DNA of 64,000 nucleotides, from assembly GCA_963082875.1 (NCBI GenBank), contig OY720100.1, positions 1,178,001-1,242,000 on the forward strand. Reading direction: 5' to 3'. This DNA comes from Corella eumyota. Lineage: Eukaryota; Chordata; Ascidiacea; Phlebobranchia; Corellidae. The notes beneath the pieces were generated by a model. The model saw nothing but the letters and a program-made list of their open reading frames with translations. It had not been told where the DNA came from and did no database searches. Positions 23,226 to 34,647 of the stretch are shown here, one piece after another. A program made the translations under genes and the position numbers. How positions within the stretch are numbered: the first letter of the stretch is position 1; every line of letters starts with the position of its first letter.

Positions 23226-24602
23226 AGCTTTTATTATTACATAAATTTTAAAATAACAAAACTAAACTTTTCTAAAAATTGTATCTTGGCTATTATTCTA
23301 TAACTACTAAAAAATTAGTAAATTAACGTCCATTTTTTTAATCCTTTTTAATATTGAAATAAAGATATTTATATCACTAAACAGCTAAAAGAAACAACTA
23401 ATATAAGAAATAAACTTATCATAATTAAATTTATAAGTTTAACTAATTCCCAGTGTTTTTATATTTAATCTTTTGTTACACAATTCGATTATAAACTATA
23501 AATAAATGCTTAAGTTTTAACTACATAAAAACAGGCTATACCACACCCTAACTCGTTCTGGACTACTAAACTTCGAATTTTTGTTTTGCCCTCCAGCTCC
23601 TTTGTTCAGCATCGTTGGTTTTTGCCCGAAGTGTTTTTAAAAATCGTTGAAAAATTTTTCGCTTTTGTGTTTTTTTTTCTAATTCCGAAACTTCGTGTTT
23701 TCTGTATTAAAAATTGGCGACTGTTTAGTATAACTTCAGTCCTTACTATACATAATAAATAACTTATTTTAGCGTAAATTTATGCGAATGAATGATTTTT
23801 AAAAACATCACATTTAAAAAAACTGTTTAAAATTCTTTAAAAAATGATCAATTTTTTATTTTAATATTAAAATAACTCAAAGGTAATTTTTTTTTCTGAT
23901 CATTCACCTAATTTTATAAATAGCGACGTAATAAGTTAAGTTTTTTGGGGTTCCTGTTTTTTAATTTACTTGTTTACATGTTAATGACGTCACAATAGCG
24001 GGATAGTCGTCACGATTGGTAGCATTCGACGAATAGTTTACCTTATTTTATGCTCGGTTGCTTAAAATTTTGCAAAACAACCCAAATTTTTTGTTTTTCA
24101 AGTTTTTTTTACAAAGTTTACAAAAGTTGAAGAATTCACAATGTTCCTTAAAATAGAAAGAAAACTTGAACTTAGAAAAGTAAAATAAAAAGAAAAAATT
24201 GTTTAGGCTTCTTTGGACGCTTAAATCTCAACAAGAAATGAATTGATGACGTAATAAAAACGTGAATTTAGTGAAATGATTATGACATCACAGTGCTTAA
24301 TTGTTCTTTGGCAATGTTACTATAACTCGAATAAAACAGATATTCTATTATCTTTAAAACAATACAAAATTCAAGTTGTTTACAAAATTAATTATTTAAA
24401 ACTTGTTCACGCTTTTAATACTAGAACGCGGCAGAATATTTAATTTTTCTATAGAATGTATTCTTCCGCGCTTTTGTTCTAATATTCAATTACTTTTTGA
24501 ACTTTAAATACTTTTTAATTTGTCCCGTGACAGTTGGCAAGTAGTAACGTCACAAATACTTCATTATTGACGTCACAGTGACAACAAGCTCACGTCACAA
24601 TC
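23226..24602. other. Intergenic AT-rich DNA
   Basis: No supported gene between the claudin-like gene and the stop of the disordered-protein gene. It contains TGACGTCA at about 23984 and 24570 and a pair of diverged GCGGAAGAATA-like inverted stretches near 24427-24475. Confidence 0.5.
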
Positions 24603-27376
24603 TCAGAGAACAGAAGCGACCTCGGACAACATCTGCGAGAAATCCTGCGTGACAGAAAGTTGTGGCAACATTAAACTCTGATGTCGTGACGTCATCGGCA
24701 CCGGTGACGTCACGTCGTTCTCGACCATGTCTACGTCATTCCCGCTCAACGCCAGGATACCGTACCCCTCGTCGAAATCGAGGTCAGGGGCTTCCCCAAA
24801 TATGGAGGGGGTTCGTTGTGGGGTTAAGATTTGTTGAGGTCGGATGGTGAGTTTGGGGAATAATTGTTCGGTGATGGATTGGATGATGCAGGGGTTGTTG
24901 TTCAACTTTAAACGGGGGGAGGGCATTACACGGTGTGCACGGCGGGGCCTGTAACATTATGACGTTATAAAACGAAAATTATAACATAAAAAAATATTTA
25001 TTATGACATCATGAAAAAAAAACATTATGACGTCATAAAAAATAATAACAACTAGGTTTATTAAGGATTTACAAATGGAAATGACGTAATAAAATGATTA
25101 TGACGTACCTTCCTCTCTTTACCCTTATCCCGGTTGTTTTATTCTGGGGGAGAACAGATTCGAAAAGTTGATTCAAAAGTTCGGTGTCTCCCGCGCGAAT
25201 CGTCGGCGGTTCGTTTGTGACGTCATCAGAGGATTTCGTGTCGTTCGGCGTCGGAGACAATCGGTTATCTGTTACGTCATAAGAGTTGGTAAAATATAAC
25301 AAAGAACACTGTATTTAAACAATTAAATAAGTTAGACACAAACAATAAACAACTATGACGTCATACCTAGATCATTGTTGTAATTGTGATGAAATAAAGG
25401 TTGGAGCGGAGGAAGAACACTGTAAGGAGTCGGATTCACTCGATTCGGTTCCTGCCAGAAAGACTTCGGAAGAGCTCGCTGGTGCATCGGTAATGGGTCT
25501 GTGACGTCACAAATAATAACAATTATTGTACAAATATTTTGCTTATGGAAAAAATTAAAAAGTTGCTTTTTATAAAACTTTAAAGAGATAGGTTTTATAT
25601 TTTTATTGGTAAGGGTATGCTGTTGTGGCGTGTTCAAGCTATCTGTAAACGCCGGGTTCAGGGCAATGAAGTACCATTGGTGCGGCACGAACCCAAAACC
25701 TTTCGGCGTGTTTGAGTTTGAGCTATCTGTATACGCCAGGTTCAAAAGTGAATAAAGTGGCATTGGTGCGGCTCGAACCAGAAATATTTTGGCCCATACT
25801 TCGATGCCAAGACCAGCATATTACACTAAATGACCATAAAACTGACTAAAAACTAAAAGTTTACCTTTCTTTGGTTTTCTTGGTGGGGTTGGAACCACGT
25901 GACCTGGAGGTTCGATCGTTTCTTTTTGACGAAGAAATTTCTTCCCGTTTTTAGTTTTAATAATTCGGTGATTTCCCCGCTGGGACTTTCCACTAGATTG
26001 TCTACGTCATAAAGTACAAGTTCAAATAAAATTTTACTAATTACTTTCTAATTAAAATTAATTTTTTTCCTAATTTACCTTGAACTCGAATCCGCGCTTT
26101 TTTCCCTCGAAACTTCCTTTGCGCTTTCTTCATCACTAGAGGTCGCACATGATGACGTAGACGACGAGGATAAACTACAAACCGCCACCCTTTTACCGCC
26201 AGAGGGCGGCCTATTTGCTGACCCAGTGCGACTGCCAAAAACGGGAGTTCCCCCGCTGGACAGAGGTCGTGACCCGACAGATGAGGATAAACTGGAGTAA
26301 GCTGAGTCGTTAACTTCACTCGTGTTCGTGTCGTTTTCGCTTTGTTTGCGCACCGAACGATGTGAAGATTTGTTCGTGGTCGGTGGACACGGCGTCACGC
26401 TCGGTCGCGGTGACAACGATTTCGGATTGATGACGTCACAATTTGAGGTATTGACCACTGAATCGACGTCGCTGCTGTCGCTATCTGGTTGTTGTTGGTT
26501 GTTTACTTTACTAACCAAACTCAACCACGCGGCCGTTAAATTATCCTTTGTGACGTCAAAATCAGCTGGCGTGACGTCACAATCAATATTGTTCGTTTCG
26601 ACCTTCGGCGCAGCACTGGACCTTTTAGAATCCTGTTTAATTATTCTACTTGGATTTGGAACATTTACGCGAATGACGTCACTATTAAGTTTTGTGACGT
26701 CATTGGCCTTTTTGTTACGTGGTCGACTACTGCGAGTTGGTCGCGGTTCAGCGGTTTTGTTCGTGCTTACAAACACATATTTGTTACTATCCGCTATATT
26801 GTCACGTGACTTTACCCTCCGTGTCACTTTGACGTCATCAGCTCTGACGTAACGACGATGAAGAAGACTGTTCGGTTCTCTGATTGGTTTAGCGTCTCTG
26901 GGGGACGTGGGAACTAAATTGACCTTCAAACCACGTGGTTTAATCGGTTCAATGTCACCGTCATGCTCCAGAGCATCCGGTTTCGGTTGAGAGGTTTTGC
27001 TTTTGTTTTGAACAACGACATGTGATGACGTCACTGTCGAATTAAAGTTTTCAGAGCTAGTTGATGACGTAGTATAGTCGTGGTCGTGACTGCACGCGTT
27101 TGCCCTTGCCGCACATGCCGCAGATACACCACTAGGTGGTGATAGTGAGTTCGATTCGGTCTTGACCACATGACGTCGATTGTTTGTGACGTCATCAAGC
27201 GTTTCTTTGTGGTCTGTTTGTTGCCTTATTATGACGTCTTTTCCAATGTTTGTGATGTCGATCGGCGGACATCGATGTTTCTCGGGTTTGGGGAATTTTT
27301 CCTGGGTCGTGGGTCTCCGGTGGATCTTCGGGGTAGTTAGCATCGGAGTGCGAGGAAGTCTGTTCGTAGGGTTCAT
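24603..27376 (-). CDS. Long, mostly disordered protein with basic and Pro-rich segments
   Basis: Exons 26079-27376, 25865-26001, 25367-25498, 25109-25268 and 24603-24948 join in phase to 690 residues. Exon 1 (about 432 residues) is Ser/Thr/Asn/Lys/Arg rich with no globular domain; it starts MNPTNRLPRTPML. Later exons look more constrained: a basic patch (HRIIKTKNGKKFLRQ), a segment with ALPKSFWQEPN and PYSVLPPLQP, a helix-like ELLNQLFESVL, and a C-terminal region with PSPRLKLNNNPCIIQ and acidic DLDFDEGYG. I cannot name the family. At least eight TGACGTCA palindromes lie inside exon 1 and three more in exons 4-5, read as D-V-x or (M/V)-T-S. Three of its four acceptors abut TGACGT. A nuclear or cytoskeletal scaffold is possible but unproven. 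Confidence 0.75.
25590..25835 (-). mobile_element. tRNA-derived SINE family C with duplicated tail
   Basis: Minus-strand copy related to 7270-7490 in intron 2 of the disordered-protein gene. It contains two GCCGCACCAATG blocks, each paired with an AGCTATCTGTAAACGCC-like element, so the tail is duplicated here as well. Confidence 0.7.
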
Positions 27377-30300
27377 TGTTTTATGACGTCATATAACAAA
27401 TAAAATATAAGAAGCAAAAGCTGCTTTAAAATCTAAAAGCAAAATTATAAATGAAAACTAGAGTCTAAATCTGGAATATTTAACTAATGTTTAACTGAAT
27501 TTATTAAAAAACAGGAACTTTATCTAAGAAAAGGGAACTAAAATGGTGACAACACTTTTTCTGTTGAACATTTCCAAACAAAACATAAACTAACTTGAAA
27601 GAGATTATACAAAAACTTGACTAAAATTTCATATTTTATTCTCTAAACTGAGGTGAAACTTTGCTAAAATGATAATAAAGGCTCATTTATATGGACTGAC
27701 GTCATTATATTTGCCTAAATGACGTATATTTAAGGCTAGTTTGCTTACAGAACTAGCAAGTATAACATAGTTGAGATTACTGGTAAACAAACCCTAAATT
27801 AAACAAACTTTCCAGTGTGGTTGTAAACCATTATGATCTCTATAACAACATCGTTGTTACGTCATAATGTCATTGTTTATTCATAACGAACAATTGTGAT
27901 GAAAAATTTACGAGATGGCGGGAAAATAATTGGGCGTGGTTTAAAAAAACAGCTGTTTTATGCAAATAAATTTTAAAGGGGATTTAACTTAAAACTAACA
28001 AAAACATCTGCGAAATTTATATTTTAACTGAGTAATTAAATTACTTATATTCCAATATTCTGGGCTTTAACTTACAGTTATATTTAAACACTGGATTAAA
28101 AAGGGTAAAAAATGATTTTTTTTATTTTATTTTGTTTGGTAAATTGTTTTCCATTCTGAAAAACTTGAAATTTAACAAATTAAAAACCAACCCAAACTTT
28201 AAATGCAGCATAGAGTTACAAAACTTTAAAAAATATTTTAAAAGTTTTATTTAAATTCCAAAAATCATAGATTAAATCAAAATTCAAATAGTTCCCAACA
28301 TTCTACAATTATAATGTTCTTAATTTTTGTTCCAATTAATTTTAAAATTTTAATTAAACGTAAATATCGACAAAAAAAAACAAATCCATCAAAAACACAA
28401 ATTTTTATTGTCCTTATTAAAACGTCACAATCAAAATTTCACCATCTTTAATCACGTGACCAAGCAAGCCAAAACTCGTCTAAAACACTCGAATTTCAAT
28501 CCTCGACGGAGGCGCGACTCTTTTATGACGTCACAATAGATGAAACAAAGGCGGACTTCGCTAAGTAACGCTGATAAAACACGAGTTGTAAAATAACTTA
28601 AATTTATAAAATATTTAAAATTAAATTAATTAAAATCTAACATTACCAACCTAATAATCTATTTTTAATTCAAATCACTATGACGTCATAATTGATACTT
28701 ATGAATTGAAGCATAACAATCGTTTTATCTCTACCGTGTAATGTGAGACAATCCGTGATTATGACGTAATCAATAAACGTTTACATCACAGACAATAAAT
28801 TTTATGCAAAAATAAAAAGATTTTTTTAGTTTAAACGTTGCTAGGAAACCGTATTAAATATTAATTGAATTGTAAACTGTACACGTCACAATTAAAGTAG
28901 AACACTTGACATTATTTCAATGACAAACCAGCTCTAAAAAATTATTAAAACTCAATCGATTATTTAAACCCTTTTAAAATAAAACCTCAATTACTACATT
29001 TAAACTAACACTAGTCCAACACATTTATTGATTAAAGGGTTAATTGTTAGATGTAATAATATTAATAAAAACATCAAAAATTTTAATTTAAAACCTGCTA
29101 TTTTTAAAGTTTTGTTGTTCTTAATGCGTCATTTATTAAACAAATAAAAGTTTATTTATTTAACTACACTAAATCTTATCCTGTTTTAATGATTGAACTA
29201 ATAATATGCATCAATATTTAACTTTAATTTTAAGCTTGATTTAATATGGTTAACTAAAAATGTAACGTACAACTATCAGACTATTAACAGATTACACAAA
29301 TCTTTGTAATTATACAAACTTCAAGCTTTAAAAATCCAAAAAACTGTGTTTATTTTACAAACTGATTTAAATACAAGGACATAACTTTAAATACATTTTC
29401 CAAACTTAATATTCCTTTAAATTATAACATTACTCAATATATTAAAACTACAGATCTTACAAAATTAGTCATTTAAACAGTTACTTAAAAAATAATACTA
29501 AAAAATTATTTTTGTATAGCTTTTAATTAATTTCTAATACTTATTTAATATTAACATTTAAAAGATAGTTGTACAACATAGAATATACCACCTTAAACTT
29601 GTCCTGTAATCGCTTAACCTCGCCAGCCTACATTAAAGCTGCTACACTGACTATGTAATAATAGCTCCGAGATATATTTTCGCAAAAAGGAATTCCATGC
29701 TTCAGTGAGTACAAGTGCGCGAAATATTGACTGTTACTAAGGCGACAAAGCACGTGATGCCTCGATAGCGCTTTCGCTGTTTCGCGCGTTGCTCTATAGC
29801 ATAAACTAGCGGTTGAAAAAAATTACAAAAAAAACATTAATTTTTTTATAAATTTAGATTATGATATTTTTTGATTAATTAACAGATTAAGAAATAAAAA
29901 AAAAAAATGTTTGTTGTTTACGGAAACCAATGAAAACTTACAGTTTAAAAATAACAAACTGTATTTCATTTAAAACAATATTTATTTAACAAATCCAGAA
30001 AGAAAATTTGATATTGTTGAAATTATTCCCTGTTTATTTTTAGTTGTGCATAGAATTTATGAATGGTGTATCATTGTGTTGATTGTTATTGTTAACAAAC
30101 CCCCACAATGACGTCACAAGGAATGTGGATGAAGTAACAAGACGTGAGTGACGTCACAGCCGAATTATGACGTAATCTTCCGGTTAATGAAAATTCCATG
30201 AATGAAAATAAGATTACAAACAACATTATTACATAATATAAAATAATTGGAACATAAGATAATTAATTGAATTGTTAATTAAATATTTTACTAATTTTGT

Positions 30301-30649
30301 ACAGTGCATAATTAAATAAAAACAAATTAATTAAAAATCAAAATTTTAGTTAAACTAGAAAAGTTCTTAAAAACAATTTAAATTATTTAATACCTTAATT
30401 AACTAAATGGGAATTTAAATATAACCTTTAATTTTTTTAGATGATTTATACAATGAAAAGGGTTCTAAATAAATATATCAAATTTTTAACCTAAATTTTG
30501 CCATATTTGCAATAAAAAAATGAGGTAATAATAAAAACTAACAAAACCTAGGCAATAGTTTTAAAAAAATCATCCAAAAACACAAAAAAAATTCCTATTT
30601 TCTTATTAAATTTTACACTATAAAAGGAAAATAATGGCTGTAATCTAGG
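27377..30649. other. Intergenic region with a CpG-bearing patch
   Basis: No gene supported. TGACGTCA copies occur at about 27698, 28527, 28680, 30111 and 30150. The patch 29690-29815 stands out from the AT-rich background (GTGCGCGAAATATT, CACGTGATGCC, CGATAGCGCTTTCGC, TTTCGCGCGTTGC). It may be a promoter or enhancer; I see no reading frame starting there. Confidence 0.5.
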
Positions 30650-31852
30650 TTAAAGGTTGCTTGTATTTTGGGGAGAAATAATTTGTGAATTTTTCTTTAA
30701 ATTTTCGTTTAAATCCATAAAAAATTGATCATTTTTGTAGGGTAAAAATTCAGGTAAATCAAGTTTTTCTTCAGCTGTTTTAATGTCATTTTTGATCGCT
30801 GTTATTAGTTCATCTAAAATTTTAAAAATAAAAAAACATTTTTAAAGATGATTTTATTACAATAATAAAAAGTGTTTACTATAGAGTTTAAGTACTTACC
30901 CAAACTGTTGAAGTTCTTTTCACCCCTTATATAACCCAGCATTATAATACTCAAAGATGAACCATAAAAATCCTCATCAAACTTGTGCATTATATGGGTC
31001 TCCTTTAATAACATAACAAGTTATATTTACTTGAAAATCATAACAAAATTCTGAAGAATTTGAATGTTTTCTATTTTTATTATGTTTTATTATGCTGGGT
31101 GTAGAAAGCCCGACTTTATGACTTAAACATAGAGTAACATTAGTTACCCTGACCTAGTCTTGAGTTGACTTTGCCAGTTTGGGTTATTATAGATTATAAT
31201 TGCTTGATAACTAAACTGCTGGCTTAGCATGAGTTCATACCGTTTATATCACTTTAATCAAGGTGGTTACATCATAGAGCAATGGGGATCTAACTTGTAA
31301 CCTAATGTAGTAAAGGCAAGTGTTAATTAACATACCATTGATTTCTTTTTGTTCTCATAGTAGGGATTCCACCCTACACTCAACACCATTTTATGAACCT
31401 CCCCATTGTTAACTTGGGCGAAACCAAAATAAATTCCAAGAGATAGTTCTTCAGGAAGGTTCTCCACCACAGACTCGGGAAAATTGGCTAAAATATAAAG
31501 TAAGTTTTACGTGGTAGCGTGGTGTAGTGGTAAAAACACTTGCTACACCACCATGAGGTCATTGGTTCAATTCCCACTGCTCTCATGCTGTAGTGCCCTT
31601 GAGTAAGGCCCTATAAACAGTATAAACCGAGCCAGCAATATTAAGGGGATACAATTTTTTTATTATAAATTTGGCTTAGGAAATAAAATTTGTAACCCTT
31701 AATAATAAATTTTGTAATTTTTTTTTTAAGTTTTCAAAATTATTTTTTTTACCTGTAGGAATCCCTAGTTCCTTGCTTCCCCTTCCAAATCCCTTTACCA
31801 CTAACCCCCTACAATAATGGGGTAATTGTGACATCACTTTTTCTAATTTCAT
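30650..31852 (-). CDS. RFK: Riboflavin kinase
   Basis: Exons 31753-31852, 31336-31487, 30900-31002 and 30650-30813 join in phase to 172 residues (human RFK is about 155). The enzyme phosphorylates riboflavin to FMN using ATP. Diagnostic sequence: CRGLVVKGFGRGSKELGIPT, then ANFP (the nucleotide-binding PTAN motif spans the exon 1/2 junction), GIYFGFA, VLSVGWNPYY, ETHIMHKFDEDFYG (containing the catalytic Glu region) and GYIRGEKNFNSL. The C-terminal tail is longer and more diverged than in vertebrates. Exon 2 is bracketed by SINE copies in opposite orientations. It lies 630 bases downstream of CPOX on the same strand, too far to suggest a typical tight tunicate operon. Confidence 0.95.
31085..31330 (-). 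mobile_element. tRNA-derived SINE family A in RFK intron 2
   Basis: Minus-strand copy with the conserved AGTAACATTAGTTACC and TATTATAGATTATAATTGC blocks. The tRNA-like head is degraded. It ends only a few bases from the donor of RFK exon 2. Confidence 0.75.
31503..31655 (+). mobile_element. tRNA-derived SINE family A, head portion, in RFK intron 1
   Basis: Starts GTGGTAGCGTGGTGTAGTGG. It has A-box and B-box (TTGGTTCAATTCCCACTGC), then GTAGTGCCCTTGAGTAAGG, and breaks off at CCAGCAATATT. It lies about 15 bases upstream of RFK exon 2, opposite in orientation to the copy at 31085-31330. Confidence 0.8.
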
Positions 31853-32481
31853 ATTTGATTTGAAAACTTAATGCTAGAAAAATTAAAAAAAATTATTGTT
31901 TTAGTTGAAAATATTAAAAAAATTATATCAATTATTATTGCTACAATGTAATTAAATAATTACAAAAAATCTTAATTTTAGTAGTCATGGAAAGATAAAA
32001 TACAGTGCACCTATAAAGTTGCCAAAAATAAATAAAAATTAAGTAGTTTGTACATTTTCATAGTTGTATGATTGTTTAAATAAATTTTAGCACGATTTAA
32101 ATGATAGCAGTGAAAAAAAAAACTGTTGTCCAATTTTAACCTTCAAAAGGTAACATGATATAATATTCAATACATGATTATAGGTATGATAAAGCAGTTT
32201 AAAGACATTTGCCTTGTCATGTTTAAAGTAGTACAATAGAATTCTTTTCTCTATGGTATTGGTTATAAAAATAAAAAAAAGGTTTAAAATTTAACCACAA
32301 AAACACAAATATAAATCAGGTCTTTTTATAGAAAAAAAATTTAAAAGAAAAAAAAGTACTTTAAGAATAATTAAACTCAAATTTAAAATAGGTCTTACTT
32401 TTGTTCAAAAGAATTCTATTATTTAACAATGTTTTTAAAATTAATTATTATTTAAACCTGAAATTCATGTCTTTAACTGTT
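31853..32481. other. Spacer between CPOX and RFK
   Basis: AT-rich DNA holding the CPOX 3' end and the RFK upstream region. No other feature recognised. Confidence 0.5.
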
Positions 32482-33642
32482 TTACACCCAATCCCTTGGA
32501 TTCTTTAAAACTTCCCACAATTCATGCTCAGGGGTTCCGAGTTTGGGGGTGTGCATATACTGCCACCTAGCTGTCAGTGGCAATGACATTAAAATACTTT
32601 CATATCTTGCCCCTGGTGTCTGGAACCCAAACTTTGTGCCCCGATCATAAATCAAATTAAACTCAACATATCTCCCCCTTCTTAACTGTTGCCACTGTTT
32701 TTGCTCTTCCGTAAAATTCCGGTTTTTATTCTTCATGAGGATCGGAATATAAGCTGGAACAATGGCTTTTGCACATGACGTTACAAAATTAAATGCTGAG
32801 TCAATGTCAGGGCCTTCAAGGTCGTCAAAAAATATTCCCCCAACTCCCCGGCATTCACCCCTGATTGGTATCCTGAAGTAATCATCGCACCATTTCTTAA
32901 ACTTCGGGTAATACTCAAGGTCATGAAAGTCGCAAGCTTGTTTAAGTTCATTATGAAAATGTTTGACATCATTTACATCCAAGTACATCGGGGTTAAATC
33001 ACACCCACCACCAAACCACCAGGTTTTCTCTCCCTCCTGGTTAACAACTTGAAAGTATCTAAAGTTAAAATGCATGGTGGGGCAATGTGGGTTAGTGGGG
33101 TGAACTACAGAACTTACCCCCATTGCAACAAAGGGTAAAGATCCATCTGGGTTAGCCCCAAAATCTTTACCCCTTGCTCGCATTTGCTTTACAGCAGCTT
33201 TGGGTAGGTTGCCGTGGACGACAGATACATTGACCCCAGCTTTTTCAAACACAACTCCATCTTGTAAAACACAAGTTACCCCACCTCCAGTACCCCCTTT
33301 CTTCTCCCATTTATCTACAAAAAACTTTTGCCCATTTTCTTCTAGAGATTCAATAGCTTTGCAAACTTCTCGTTGAATTTCCATAATCATGACCTCCATT
33401 TTAGAGGTCATTTCATTTGGGTTTTCATTCAAAGTTTCTAAATCAGAGACCGGTAGTGCCATAAATTTAGTAACATCACTTTTTTTGGTTGTTACAACAT
33501 TCTCACAGCTTTTGCAGTCAGGTTTCAGAAATAAATTTGTTTGTTGTTTGTGGATTAATAATCCAGTTGAACTAGTTAATACAATTCCACTAATCAATAA
33601 CTTGCCTTTACTAGACAAATTTTTACTGAATAGGCCAAACAT
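32482..33642 (-). CDS. CPOX: Coproporphyrinogen III oxidase, intronless
   Basis: One uninterrupted frame of 386 residues. The enzyme converts coproporphyrinogen III to protoporphyrinogen IX with O2, in the mitochondrial intermembrane space, for haem synthesis. Family signatures: [92 protein letters not shown] and [10 protein letters not shown]. Residues 1 to about 60 are non-conserved, with basic and hydrophobic character ([18 protein letters not shown]) suiting a mitochondrial presequence plus anchor. Every other gene I could rebuild here is split by introns, and vertebrate CPOX is multi-exon, so the single exon suggests intron loss or replacement by a retrocopy. It appears intact. It is divergent from NADK. 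Confidence 0.96.
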   Translation of the reverse strand: MFGLFSKNLSSKGKLLISGIVLTSSTGLLIHKQQTNLFLKPDCKSCENVVTTKKSDVTKFMALPVSDLETLNENPNEMTSKMEVMIMEIQREVCKAIESLEENGQKFFVDKWEKKGGTGGGVTCVLQDGVVFEKAGVNVSVVHGNLPKAAVKQMRARGKDFGANPDGSLPFVAMGVSSVVHPTNPHCPTMHFNFRYFQVVNQEGEKTWWFGGGCDLTPMYLDVNDVKHFHNELKQACDFHDLEYYPKFKKWCDDYFRIPIRGECRGVGGIFFDDLEGPDIDSAFNFVTSCAKAIVPAYIPILMKNKNRNFTEEQKQWQQLRRGRYVEFNLIYDRGTKFGFQTPGARYESILMSLPLTARWQYMHTPKLGTPEHELWEVLKNPRDWV

Positions 33643-34647
33643 TTTAACTCTTTTTAAAACCTAAATAAGTAAATACAATGTTTAAAATTTAAATACAAAT
33701 AAAATAAGGTCTTTGAACATTTTTATTGAAAAGAATTGAAAAAGGACCGTAAAGTTACGACTGTTTTTTACAATGTTGCACAAACAAAAGTATAATTTCT
33801 CAGAACTAATATTAATATTCTAAATTTAATTTAATAAATAAAAAGTTTAGGACTTTCCATCTTAAAAGCTTTCTATTTGCGCTACAAATTTTATTGCCTA
33901 GTTAACAACCTAGAGCACATGTTGTAACATCACACATTAGCTAGCAGTCACGTACATACGTAGTAGTCTTTAAAATTTGAATGAGAAATAAGGTGAAATC
34001 CATAACGAGAGAAAAAAAGAAAAACAACTCGAAGTGACGTCATTCTCTCGAGCCAATACAGCTGGTCGAATCATAAACAAACCGGTGCGAATTGTCATCG
34101 TGAGTTTTTGCATTTTGTAGTTGGTAGGTTTCGCAACAATAATTTAGTCTATCTTAAATTATTTAGAACCTTATAGCCTTGAATTGGAGTCTAACCAAAA
34201 CGCTGTTAAGTAAAAGTTTGTATTTGTTTTAGCAATTTTAAAAACATGCTGTCTTAAAATCTTGAAATTTTTGATTAATTTAATTAGGATTTCGTGATAA
34301 ATATTCGTGATTAAAAGTTTTGAATGTAGAGCTAACGCAGATTTAAGATAACAAAATATAATTTGAATTCAAAGAAACAAAATTTTACTAAATTTAACTG
34401 CGTTTAACATAGGCGTATTTTTAATAAAAACAAATCTACGTAAATTATATTTTAAACGAAAATCAATCTTTAATAATATGCGCAAAGGATTACAAATAAG
34501 ACTTAGTCATTTTATGATGGATGTGATAAGGATAATTAGTCAACATTGGCATGACAGTTTCCTGTGTTGTATGCATATTATATAAACTCATATCATGTTT
34601 TACATTATCAGGTTTAACTTTAAAGTTTTTGAGATCTTAAATAAAAC
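33643..34647. promoter_or_regulatory. Divergent upstream region shared by CPOX and NADK
   Basis: About 1 kb between two start codons pointing apart. It contains one of only four exact TGACGTCA copies in the right half (about 34034), beside a CTCGAG, and an ACGTACATACGTAG stretch near 33952. The transcription starts are not visible; bidirectional promoter use is an inference from layout. Confidence 0.4.

Noticed and set aside
26322-26852. 176-codon plus-strand frame
   Set aside because: Exact antisense of exon 1 of the disordered-protein gene. The Ser/Thr/Leu-rich product is a shadow of that GC-richer exon.
30650-33642. RFK and CPOX as a tunicate operon
   Set aside because: Same strand, but the 630-base gap is much larger than the near-zero spacing usual for spliced-leader operons.
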